A stretch of 64,000 nt of DNA from Cornus controversa (Eukaryota > Streptophyta > Magnoliopsida > Cornales > Cornaceae). The DNA lies in assembly GCA_026545225.1 (NCBI GenBank), contig CM048850.1, positions 26,155,797-26,219,796 on the forward strand, given 5' to 3'. The notes under the pieces are model-generated. The model did no database searches. It saw only the letters and a list, made by a program, of their open reading frames with translations, and was not told where the DNA came from. Of the stretch, positions 55,065 through 64,000 are shown in pieces. A program made the translations under genes and the position numbers. How positions within the stretch are numbered: the first letter of the stretch is position 1; each line of letters starts with the position of its first letter.

Positions 55065-55834
55065 TAGGGATGGCAATTTTGTCCTCCCCGTCGGATTTCT
55101 GTCATGTCCCGCCTCGTATAGGACGGGTATGGGAGCCATTTTTTTTCCATAGGGATGGATTTGGAAAAGGAAACCATAACCCGTCGCTGGTACGGGACGG
55201 GTTCAGGACTATATAATAACCCGCCCCGCCCGGCCTTTATATTTTATTATTATTATATATATATATATACAAATTATAATTGTTTGGACTATGTTTTCAT
55301 TTTATGTTTTGGTTGTATTAAGTCTTCTTAATTGTTGTATCTGTGGACCATGTTTTCATTTTATATTTTGGTTGTATTAAGACTTATGTTTTCATTTTGG
55401 TTGTATTAAGAATTCGTTAATTGTTGGATCAAACTTGTTACTGGATAATTTAGTTGTGGAATGTATTTTTTGTAATAGGCTATTTAATTGTGGAATCTTG
55501 TCATTTAACTTCTTAAACAGGGGTTATACTACTTTGAATTTAATAGTATCAAACTTGGTACTAGTCACTAGGCTCGTATCTTTTGAAAAAATTAATTTTT
55601 GTTGATGTTTGATGTGGTTACAATTTTGTGCGGAGGGGCCCCGTCTCGTCCCACCCCTTTTAAAATTTTAAACGGGCCGGGGACGGGGTGGGGTTTCTCC
55701 CAACTGGGCGGGGATGGGTTTTGAAATTCCGTCTCGTTCCAAACCTGCGGTGGGTTTGGGAATAGTTTTGAAGGCAGCGGAGCGGGGACGAGTTTAGGCA
55801 AACCCGTGCTGTACCCGCCTCTTTGCCATCCCTA
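55065..55834. mobile_element. Non-autonomous hAT element (copy B)
   Basis: The same element as 28161-28931, with TAGGGATGGCAA and TTGCCATCCCTA ends. The right GAAACAAG remains (55835-55842). The left one is gone because a deletion ends exactly at the element's first bases, with TA shared between the breakpoints. Confidence 0.92.
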
Positions 55835-56245
55835 GAAACAAGGGAGCAACTCTTGTGTGAGTGGGTAAGGTAGACAAACTGACGTGCTGTGAGTGAGTGT
55901 GTCTTGTGTGTAAGACTCGTATACAAAGTCTTAATGTGAGTGAGTTATTATAGTGTCCAAATACTTGTGTGTATTATTGTGTATTAATAAAACCTTGTAT
56001 TTTGTATCCTAGTCTTGTCATTTAAATTCAACAATTTGGTATCAGAACCAGACGGTCAGCGACCGTCGCCTAGAAGAAGTACTGCCCAAAGCCAGATTGT
56101 CGTTGTAGACGAAGTGTTGCCGAAAGATTGGAAGTGGTTAGGGACCGCTTAGACGAAGTGATGTTAGTTGATTATAAGAACACACAGTCGGGACTGTGAA
56201 GAATTGATTGGTCTGGGAACAAGCTTGATAAGGTACGTAATCAGT

Positions 56246-57571
56246 ATGGCAGACTTGACTAATGTAGCTAGCGGGATTACAAAGTTGAATCATACCAATT
56301 ACGAAATATGGAGCACTTGTCTAATGTCCTATTTTGAAGGATAAGATCAGTGGGAGATAATTGGTGGTAGCGACACCTTACCACCTCCCAGTGATCATGT
56401 TGAGGCATTGCAAAAATTTAAAATCAAATTGGGAAGGGCAATGTATGCACTCAAGATATCAGTAGATCCTGAATTATTGGGATACATTAAGGATGCAAGG
56501 ACACCAAAGGATATGTGGGACACTCTCGCCTCACTCTTCTCAAAGATGAATGATGCTCGCCTTGAAATACTGGAGAACGAGTTAATGACTACCACACAAA
56601 AAGGATGTCAATTAGTCAATATTTTAAGAAAATAAAAGATTTATGCCGTGAAATATCGTTATTGGATCTTGAATAAAAAATTAGCGAGCAAAGGATGAGG
56701 AGAATAATTATTCAATGCCTAAAGCTCGAATATAATGGATTTATTATGGCATAAGTGGGTGGCCAACTCAACCCCTCTCGTTGGGTTGGAAAACTTGTTG
56801 TCTAACCAGGAGACACTAAACAAACAGATAAGTGGGTTCCTGATAAAGGATGAGGAGGAAGCACTATTTAGCAATAATAGAATAGGGAGAGCCAGAGTAA
56901 GCAAAAAGCTCACATGAAGAGAAGAGAAGCTTTCGTGTAGGGGGAACTCAACCGAATCGACAAAAAGACGAGCAACGCTATAAAGATTCCAGATAGCGTA
57001 ACGTCGAGTGCTTCAACTGCGGCAAGAAGGGCCATAATACTCGAGATTGCTGGCATAAAAATGAGTCAGTAGAAGGAAACCTGGCAACATCTAATGCCCA
57101 GAAAATTAACTATGAAAAAGAATGGGACTTCGAAGCATCTTTCTTGGTGTTTGAATCCACAGAAGAAAAGTGCAACTTTGAAGCATCTTTTTTAATGACA
57201 TCCAAGAGCCAAGTAATTAACAGTGAAGATGAGTTGGGCTTTGAAGAATCTTGTTCGGTATTTGAGCACACTGAAGCTGATTGTTGGGAAGAAGGGACTC
57301 AAGAGATGAAGCCCAAATTTCTTGTTAAGTAAATCAAAGAAGAAACACAGGAAGAAGAGGTAGTGGTTACACTACCAACCATAGAACCAGTGATTGAAGA
57401 ATAAAACAAAGTAGCAACTGAGCATGTAGTTGCTAATGAACTGATCACTCCCGAAGTCGAAGCTCGAGGACGTATTGTGACTAAGGAAGCTGCAAAAGAA
57501 GCTAAATTGGAGAATAAAGAACCAATAATAATAAAGGCAAAAAAAGAAATTGAAGTACTGATGGAAAATTA
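56246..57571 (+). pseudogene. Copia gag with acidic C-terminal extension (copy B)
   Basis: ATG at 56246 gives MADLTNVASGITKLNHTNYE, the normal copia Gag start lost in copy A. A stop follows CLMSYFEG near 56341. The open stretch 56408-56635 has the same Gag core, and CFNCGKKGHNTRDC lies at 57009-57050. The acidic tail has an extra stop after KFLVK (57330), where copy A reads on. Confidence 0.85.
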
Positions 57572-57934
57572 GACATGGGATTAAGTGTCCAAATAATAGT
57601 TCAGGAGGTTTCTTTTTTAGAGAGAAGATAGTCCTGGGGGTTAAGTGTCCAAATAATATTTCAAAAATTTTTTTTGAGAGAGATAAAATAGTTGAAAATG
57701 CACTTAACCCGAATAAAAAATAAAAGAAGCTAACCGAAAATCATAACTTAGAAGCTCGACGAAGCAACGGAAGCTCAACCCAAAATATTCAAATGTTGCA
57801 TTTGTTAAGAACGTCGGACTAGAACCACCAATATCTAAAGAAGCTTTTCAAGTCCCAAAACTTCAAGAGCTTCGAGATCAATTTGACACGATTACCTAAT
57901 GAAGCATTTAAAGAGAGTTAGTGTTGAGGGGGAG

Positions 57935-58160
57935 TGTTGAAGCTTCTTCACCGACTCTCTTTCTCTCTCTCCCAAAAGTTCCACCATCTACTCTCCATCT
58001 CTCCCTCTCCCTAGATATATCTATTTCTAGATATTTCTCTCATAGAAATCTCCTCTCCATATCTCTCTATCTCTAGAAAGTTGAAAGGATAAAGAGTCGA
58101 CTTTGTAAGTCGGTGGAGAACCAATATAAATAGCTATCTTGGGTTTTGTGTGTGTGTGGA
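57935..58160 (+). repeat. Copia 3' LTR, 5' part, interrupted by CACTA element 2
   Basis: It follows the copy A 3' LTR to TGTGTGTGTGGA. Bases 58158-58160 (GGA) are the likely 3-bp target duplication of the CACTA insertion. The rest of the LTR should follow the element outside the window. Confidence 0.85.
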
Positions 58161-58195
58161 CACTACAAGAAAATAGGGTTTTAACGACATACTTT

Positions 58196-58385
58196 TAACG
58201 ACGGGCTAGCATAACCCCTCGTGAAAAGATTCTTTCTACAACGGGCCAGTATAGCCCGTCGTAGAAAATATCTTTCTACAACGGGCCTCTTGGGACCGTC
58301 GTAAAAAGAAGAGTTCCACGAGGGGTCAGTATGGCCCGTTGTAGAATGTTTCTTCTATGACGGTCCATTGGCCCGTCGTAGAAAT
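58196..58385. repeat. CACTA element 2 left subterminal repeats
   Basis: Alternating units such as TTTCTACAACGGGCC and GGCCCGTCGTAGAAA form facing pairs about 35-40 bases apart. They mirror the right array in reverse orientation. The motif (ACGACGGGC) differs from the AAGGCGG units of element 1. Confidence 0.9.
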
Positions 58386-58830
58386 AAAAAAATTAGTGCT
58401 GAGATATTTTTCCCTCTCTTACGGTAGTCTCTCTACTTTCTCATACCCAATGACAGCCCTAACAGCTACTGTACACCATCTTCCTTCTCCTTTCTCTCTC
58501 CTCCCTCTCTCTCTTTCCTGTTGGCTACATCCATCCATCGATCGGTCATTCATTGTTAACTCTATACCATCTCATAATAATTTTTTTCGTGAACAAAAAG
58601 AAAGAGCTTCGAATCAGTAAATTTGAGCTACGCCTCTTTTTTGATTGCACCTTCTTGTACCGTGGATCTCATCTTCACATTGAATCAGGTTCGTCTCCAA
58701 TTAGGGTTTACATTGTGCATGTTCTTTCAATTTTGGAGTCTACGATACCAATTCTATTAGGGCTTTTTGAGATTTTAACTTCAATTTTGCAATTGTTCAT
58801 TGATAATTTGTTTTCTTCCATCTGCCTACT
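58386..58830. other. CACTA 2 interior before the captured exons
   Basis: A CT-rich stretch (58475-58520) is followed by leader-like sequence with a possible donor (AATCAG|GTTCG at 58689). It could be the captured 5' untranslated exon and first intron of the host gene. No coding motif is certain. Confidence 0.4.
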
Positions 58831-59460
58831 GATAGGCGATTACATAGATATATTCAATTGGAGAATGGTCGCTTCGCTCTGCTCGTTCACGATCCTAACA
58901 TTTACCTTGGGCCTCCCAAATCTTCGAAAATTGTCGAACACAGTGAAGAAGAAGAAGATGAAGAGGAAGATGATAACGGAGAAGAAGACGAAGAAAACAA
59001 GGGAGATGAAGAGGATGATGAAGAAGAGGATGAAGCATACAATGAAAACGCTGATGAAATGAAAGAAAAGGGAAAGAAAGGAGCTTCTCAGACTAAGCAG
59101 GTTTTATTCTTTCTTTCTGCATTTGAACGCCAATATTCTTATAACATCTATAGGTATAGAAAATTTGAAATTGTTTTGCAGTTGCAATTGGGATTGAAGT
59201 TTAAGTTAATGTTAATTTGATGTGTTGATAATGGTACTTTTAATGTGTTTTGGATTGTTATTTTGTTAGGTTTATTTTGTTGGATATAATCACATAGTGT
59301 TTTTATAGATCATCTCATTTTTTTCAAGCAGCAGCAATGTGTGTTGGAATGGGAAGCTTCTCTGATCCTTTTGAGGCACAGGGTCTGACCCATTTTCTAG
59401 GTTTTCTCCTTCAACTGTATCTCTGTATGCAAATACTCCAGTAAACAGGCAAATTTACGC

Positions 59461-59487
59461 ATGTGTATATATATATACACATATATA

Positions 59488-59520
<33 letters not shown>
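59461..59520. repeat. AT/GT microsatellite
   Basis: Alternating (TA)n, (CA)n, (TG)n and (AT)n runs. Part of this is probably the simple-repeat tail of the SINE-like element that follows on the minus strand. Confidence 0.85.
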
Positions 59521-59612
59521 CTTAATTGGGGGCCTCACACACACTATTTTGCCCATTCCTGGGCTCGAACCCCTCCCCTCCTAGCTTATACCATTGGACT
59601 ACAAGCCCTGGC
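59505..59612 (-). mobile_element. tRNA-derived SINE-like element
   Basis: On the minus strand the sequence starts near GGGCTTGTAGTCCAATGG. An A box, TAGTCCAATGG (59591-59601), and a B box, GGTTCGAGCCC (59561-59571), are spaced as in tRNA genes and SINEs. The body ends in an AT repeat. No tRNA fold is evident, so a tRNA gene is unlikely. It lies in intron 2 of the nardilysin fragment. No clear target duplication was found. Confidence 0.6.
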
Positions 59613-61129
59613 ATTGTCATGTCTTTTCTGCTAGTAGATGAGAAAAAAGGATAATCACTTGGATATGTTAGCAATATGAATGAACAAGTTTGTTTGTTCC
59701 ATTTCTGGTGTTTAGAGATGACATCATTAAGATATTTGTGATGTAAAAATTATTGTTTATCTAAATGCCTCAAATTATTAGCTTAAATGTTTTAGTCATT
59801 TTTTGTTTGAGACGAATATTCAAGTTTTGATCACATGTGGGGATGTGTTGTACTTTATCAGGATAAGAAAGAATTGCAACCTACTTTTCTAAGTTATTGT
59901 TTATAAGGAAATCAAAATCATTTTACTTAAGGTGGTTATGACTGAAGTGAAATTTTTTAGGACAGTGGGATGGCCAAAATTATTATGTATGTGGTGCTGA
60001 GAAAAGCTTTTGAAGTTCAAAAATTTTCAGCCATATTTGAGCAGATTGGTTGTTGGATGGATGTAGTTCGGTTGTGTTAAAAGTAGTTTTAATAGAAACT
60101 TGAGGATAGTTTTTAGCAGTGAAGAGAGAGGTACAGTGGTTTGAAGATGCTTGAGAGGGATTTAGTTAGCAGTCTGTCCGTTTTCTAATTTAGTTTGCTT
60201 CATGGGGTTCAGCCTTCTCTTTTTGTTTTTCCTTTTTCTTTCTCTTGATGATGAATTCACTTTTTTCTTGTGTATTCTTGTTTCTTCTTAATATATAAAT
60301 TTTTCTCCTTCAAAGAACAAGAAATAGAATCTTTTAACAGTTTAACAAGTATAAAGACACACGCTAGGGAAGAGTTTTACCTTATATTAAATTTAATCCT
60401 CAGATGCCACTCATTGATTATAGTTTTTTTGTAGAACACATGCTCTTCATGGGGAGTACTGATTTTTCAGATGAGAATGAGGTATGTTGGTCTATTTTAT
60501 TTTTCTTTAAATTTTTATCTCAAAATCGAGTTGCAGATGCTTATTAGTTGTTATATTTCATTGCTAACAAGCAGAAATGATAATATATTCTGATTAATCA
60601 TGGAACTTTTTCTATTAATTACCAAAGCGTTATGTTTGTTTACGCTGTTATTTTGAAGTTATATCACTAATTGGAATAAGATATGGATTCTGAATGTTGA
60701 CTTGATGGCAATTTGACCTCCCAGATTGACTCTTATCTTTGCTAGTATGATAGTTACTTGTCCAAGCATGGTGGCTCATCAAATGCATACACGGAAGCTA
60801 AGCATACCTGTTACCATTTTGAAGTTAAGCGGGGGTTTCTAAAGGGTGCCTTGAGAAGGTAAGCCTGCAGATCTGCATGTGTTAATGAAGCAAGGTTGAA
60901 CTTTGAAGTATTTATGCTGCTTTTCACATTGGCATTAAGTCTTGTTCTTGTCTTCCTAATTATGATCAATATATGGTTGATAGAATTGTTTAGTGGTTGT
61001 ACAATTCTATATATGGAATAGAGGAAGTGTATGTTGGTGTAATGAAGGAAATAATTATTTTGTTTTTCATATGATTAGATAGAGTGTTGATGAAGAATTT
61101 TTTTTTTTACCTCATTACAAATGACAGAA

Positions 61130-62342
61130 TTTTGAGGAGGCTTATATTTTTATTGATTTTGTTTATTTGTATTGCTTTGGATTTATTAATTTTGTATTTT
61201 TTTGAACTAAAGGAAAAACTCAACGAATTTAGGGGTCATTATTTGGTTCTTCAGTCCTTTTTCAAATCCCACAAGACTTGAAGTAGGGGATTTGAAAATT
61301 AAAAACAGATGCATTTTGGGCTACCTATGGATGTATGTGAAGATGTTGGTAACTAGAAAAAAATAATGTTAGTTATACGTATCCAGGGCTGTTATACTGC
61401 TGCGGATGGTGCCATCAGTGCTGCAATTGGATTTGAATTACCAATAACTTGATATTTGGCTTGAGAGGACTGTTATAAAATTCTAATTGTATAAACTAAT
61501 TTTTTGACTTTTTTGTTTTTTGATGGATATAGTGCAAAACCAGATTTACGTTTCGGGAGATATTTATTTTTGCTCTCTGTTTCACAGATTTTCTCAGTTC
61601 TTTATTTCACCTTTAGTGAAAGCTGAAGCCATGGAATGAGAGGTTCTAGTCGTGGATTCAGGTGTTTGTCAGTCTAATTTCAGTCTACTGATTTTGATTG
61701 TTTGTCTTAACAAAAATAGCTTAGTCCTTATATTCTCTTCATTGTTATGTTTTGTTGTTGACACTTCTCCAATTCTTGAATGGTATACCGTAAGTTGGTG
61801 ATGATGTATTGACTATTGTGCTGAAAAGGAGACAGATACCGTAAGTTGGTGATGATGTGGTGGTGGTGTAGTCATGCTTGTGTTATAATGGAGTTTGTGG
61901 TGATATTGAAAATAGTGTTGGTGGTGGAAGTAATATGGTGGTTCATGGTGTGACTTGAGGTGGTTGTGGAGTCGATGTTGGTTGAGGCTTGTGATGATGG
62001 TGAATCTGGGGTATTCTAAGCGATTTACATGTGATAAAATAAAATTTGTATCTTTCTCAATGGCACCTAAATGACGTCTCCAGGAATTATCTTCGATTGT
62101 TATATATATGATCAATTCCTCTTCCACCTGTTTATTTCAATTGATTGAATAAATTTAGTTTTGTATTCTAAATGTTTTTTCTTTGGAACTTCAGTTCATA
62201 TTTATTTTTACTTTAGATATGAATTTGAGGAGGCTTATATTTTTCTTGATTTTGTTTCTTTGTATTGCTTTGGATTTAGTAATTTTGTATTTTTTTTGAA
62301 TTAAAGGAAAAGGTCAACGAATTTAGGGGTCATTGTTTGGTT
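61130..62342 (+). repeat. Pair of about 118-bp direct repeats in CACTA element 2
   Basis: The block GAGGAGGCTTATATTTTT...TCAACGAATTTAGGGGTCATT...TTTGG occurs at 61130-61246 and 62223-62342. The copies are roughly nine-tenths identical by eye. The last nardilysin exon lies between them, so part of intron 4 has been duplicated downstream of exon 5. Confidence 0.85.
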
Positions 62343-63669
62343 TAGAGGTAAATAGATAATGCTATTAACTATTAAGTATCAGATTGTAGGACAAGTTTTA
62401 GTGCAGTAACTCTATTAATATTGTAATTTGCCGAAGCTTAAGTATGCACTTGTTCTATCTGTCCTAGCACCACAGACCAGGTGGTGGGTTTAAATACAAC
62501 TTCTATTTCACTAGATATTGACAATTAAGTTGTGGAACACAAACAGAATTCACTAGATATTTATGGAGATAAGGAACATTTGGTAGAGAAGTAGTGGAAC
62601 AGACGTTTGAGACAATGAAATGGTAATATACAGTTCCATCATGTAAGTTGCAGTAGTATTTTGCCTCTTTAACTTTTGTCATTTCAATGAGAATCTGATT
62701 TACAGTTTACTTAGTATCTAATATGAGTATCAAGATGATTCTTATTCTTTACAAGTAATGAGTGCCTTGAATGCTATTGTTTCCCCTTGATAAAGGCTAA
62801 CTTAAACATGAATTCTATTAATTTGTAATATATTATAATGCTCAATATGCTAAAATAATATTTTTTATATTTTTTTCCTGACAAACTACCATTTTTTATA
62901 ATTTTTTTTTTATATTTGAAGTCGCTTTTGTTTTAAATCATGATTCTATTAATCATATTGATTAGTTTAAGAAGTAAAATCTGAAATAGGTCCAAGAGAA
63001 ACAGAAATATTTAAAAGGTTATCAATATTTGTTCATAATCATGTATTTGTTAATAAATAAACATATAATAGAGAACATCAATAATACAAGAAAAAAAATG
63101 CTAATTGAACTTGTGATAGTGCATACAATACTGTTCACTTCCTTCATTACATATTAGTTCATAGATTTGTTTGTGCTGTTTTATCTTTGCTATTATAAAT
63201 TTTCTTGATTTATCTTTATTAATATAATTTTTATTTTTTGAGTTCTTTAGCAAGTGTTTTGGCTAAAATTTTTTACTTTGTTTTCAGTTATGTTTGGCTG
63301 CTTGGAGTCTCGATTTAAATGATTTGGGGTGAAGCTTTTGCAGTTTGAGCTTGGTGGGAAATGTCTTGATTGTGTTAGGATTGAAACTTTTATCTTGTAC
63401 TGCTGTGATAAAAACAGTGATGGAACTTCGTTCTTTTGAACTCTTTAATGAAAATAAAAATGGATTGGGATTTATTTTTTTATGATTGGTGGGTTTTAGA
63501 TTCAAATTTACCATTTTCTATGCTTTTTAACTCTTTTTTTTATTTAGATCATGTTGTTTATACATGGCTTGGTGAGGATATATATGGATTTGGTTGTTGT
63601 ATAGGTTTTGGGACAATGGAAAGTATCCAAATTTTTTTAAAAAATAAATTTACTTTTTATGAGGGCCCT
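61662..63669. other. CACTA 2 interior after the captured exons
   Basis: TACCGTAAGTTGGTGATGATGT is repeated at about 61787 and 61837. A minus-strand frame (61813-62127) encodes a His/Pro/Tyr-rich peptide (HHEPPYYFHHQHYF, PPPHHHQ). It is loosely extensin-like in composition but without regular SPPPP repeats. The rest is AT-rich with no recognised gene, and the frame 63436-63681 is probably chance. Confidence 0.45.
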
Positions 63670-64000
63670 GGCCTGTTGTAGAAAGTCCACTTTTCGCGAC
63701 GGACATTGCCTGTCGTCGAAAGTTGCCTTTCTACGACGAGCATTGAGACCGTCGTAGAAAGTTACTTACTTTCTACGACGGGCGTAGCACATCGTGAAAA
63801 GTGGACTTTCCATGATGTTATACGCCCGTCGTAGAAATCCAACTTTCCACGACGGGCACTGCTCGTCGTGGAAAGTTGGATTTCTAGGACGGGCATGTGA
63901 CCGTCGTGGAAAGTTACTTATTAACTACGACAGGCGATACTACAACGGACGAAGCCCGTCGTGAAAATCATTTTCGCCTGTCGTTAAAAGTGATTTTTCT
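63670..64000. repeat. CACTA element 2 right subterminal repeats, reaching the window edge
   Basis: About ten units such as TTTCTACGACGGGC and GCCCGTCGTAGAAA occur in both orientations, followed by GCCTGTCGTTAAAAGTGATTTTTCT. The final seven bases of the terminus (expected TGTAGTG) would fall just outside. Confidence 0.9.

Larger units (their letters stand above)
36226..58160. repeat. Large segmental duplication, copy B
   Basis: This is collinear with copy A (1-31258), but about 9 kb shorter after deletions of 4.9 kb (junction GCTGA at 39140-39144) and 2.5 kb (junction ATAAT at 54451-54455) and a swapped block at 52392-53198. It also lacks several short stretches. It ends where CACTA element 2 inserted at 58161. 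Beyond the window the copia 3' LTR should resume. Confidence 0.93.
54941..58160 (+). mobile_element. Gag-only copia-type LTR retrotransposon (TR-GAG), copy B
   Basis: The 5' LTR is 54941-56033, the primer site TGGTATCAGAACC is 56037-56049, the interior runs to 57934, the polypurine tract is TTGAGGGGGAG, and the 3' LTR starts at 57935 and is interrupted at 58161 by CACTA element 2. The 5' LTR has lost 31 bases near 54950 between CATC repeats, and about 94 bases immediately left of the hAT element. Confidence 0.88.
58831..61661 (+). pseudogene. Nardilysin-like M16 metalloprotease, five captured exons
   Basis: Exon 1 (58831-59100): DRRLHRYIQLENGRFALLVH followed by a Glu/Asp-rich run, the acidic insert typical of nardilysin. 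Exon 2 (59329-59400): AMCVGMGSFSDPFEAQGLTH. Exon 3 (60435-60481) completes the zinc motif HFLEH and reads MLFMGSTDFSDENE. Exon 4 (60746-60858): YDSYLSKHGGSSNAYTEAKH, then TCYHFEVKRGFLKGALRR. Exon 5 (61588-61661): FSQFFISPLVKAEAME-stop-EVLVVDS. Introns have GT-AG borders. The exon 1/2 join appears one base out of frame by hand reading. The stop in exon 5 replaces an arginine codon. The fragment ends where the third zinc ligand (DSE) should be. The intact family enzyme cleaves peptides at basic residues. Confidence 0.9.
58161..64000. mobile_element. CACTA DNA transposon 2, non-autonomous, with captured host-gene exons
   Basis: It starts CACTACAAGAAAATAGGGTT at 58161, inside the copia 3' LTR. 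At the window edge the sequence reads GTCGTTAAAAGTGATTTTTCT, the expected inner part of the other terminus, so only about seven bases appear to lie outside. Subterminal arrays of CTACGACGGGC units occur at 58196-58385 and 63670-63960. I see no transposase. The interior carries exons of a nardilysin-like gene, a SINE-like insertion and an internal duplication. It needs transposase from elsewhere to move. Confidence 0.9.

Noticed and set aside
59561..59601. tRNA gene
   Set aside because: A and B boxes exist, but there is no plausible acceptor stem or cloverleaf and an AT tail follows, so SINE fits better.
63436..63681. 81-codon ORF near the right end of CACTA 2
   Set aside because: It overlaps the start of the subterminal array and has no domain; probably chance.
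1..64000. CRISPR arrays, rRNA genes, organellar DNA
   Set aside because: No regularly spaced short repeats with unique spacers, no rRNA-like stretches and no plastid or mitochondrial genes were seen.

Overview
The window is plant nuclear DNA, most likely from a eudicot. It is AT-rich, has GT-AG introns, and consists almost entirely of nested transposable elements: Ty3-gypsy, copia, CACTA, hAT and a SINE-like element. I see no bacterial, organellar, rRNA or CRISPR features. I can defend only one intact small gene, an unrecognised 106-codon single-exon gene at 26739-27059. The other coding signals are transposon genes or broken pieces of host genes.

The main structure is a large direct duplication. 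Copy A (1-31258) and copy B (36226-58160) are collinear in four blocks: 1-2919/36226-39144, 7820-20955/39140-52391, 23548-24872/53199-54455 and 27415-31258/54451-58160. Between blocks each copy has DNA the other lacks. Most breakpoints I could read carry 2-5 bp of microhomology. Shared stops and frameshifts show the elements were already dead before they duplicated.

Layout of copy A: (1) 1-2046, protease, RT and partial RNase H of an Athila/Tat-type gypsy element; (2) 2047-3657, UTR-like DNA with palindromic boxes and a decayed retroelement ORF; (3) 3658-8700, non-coding DNA with fragments of a PPR gene, an HD-ZIP III gene and an Hsp90 gene; (4) 9731-19897, a decayed CACTA element (TNP2-like transposase, then a Transposase_24/Tnp1-like gene) carrying minus-strand fragments of a SMAX1-like gene and a histidine-phosphatase gene, ending in subterminal repeats and a CACTA terminus; (5) 19898-20955, a gypsy LTR stub, a copia zinc-knuckle fragment and a plant-transposon ORF fragment; (6) 20956-27414, mostly A-only repeats and the small gene; (7) 27905-31293, a gag-only copia element with an hAT element in its 5' LTR. 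A gypsy element (LTR at 31294) interrupts the copia 3' LTR. A solo LTR of the same family sits in its gag-protease region, and it runs on into copy B.

Copy B repeats this order. It lacks the 4.9 kb holding the PPR and HD-ZIP III fragments and the 2.5 kb holding the small gene. Its copia 3' LTR is interrupted at 58161 by a second CACTA element that reaches the window edge. That element has no visible transposase but carries five exons of an M16 nardilysin-like metalloprotease, including the HxxEH zinc motif, with a premature stop.

Together the window is a graveyard of nested elements, with host-gene fragments from at least six families in or beside CACTA elements. All family names come from motif recognition by eye. 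No database search was run.
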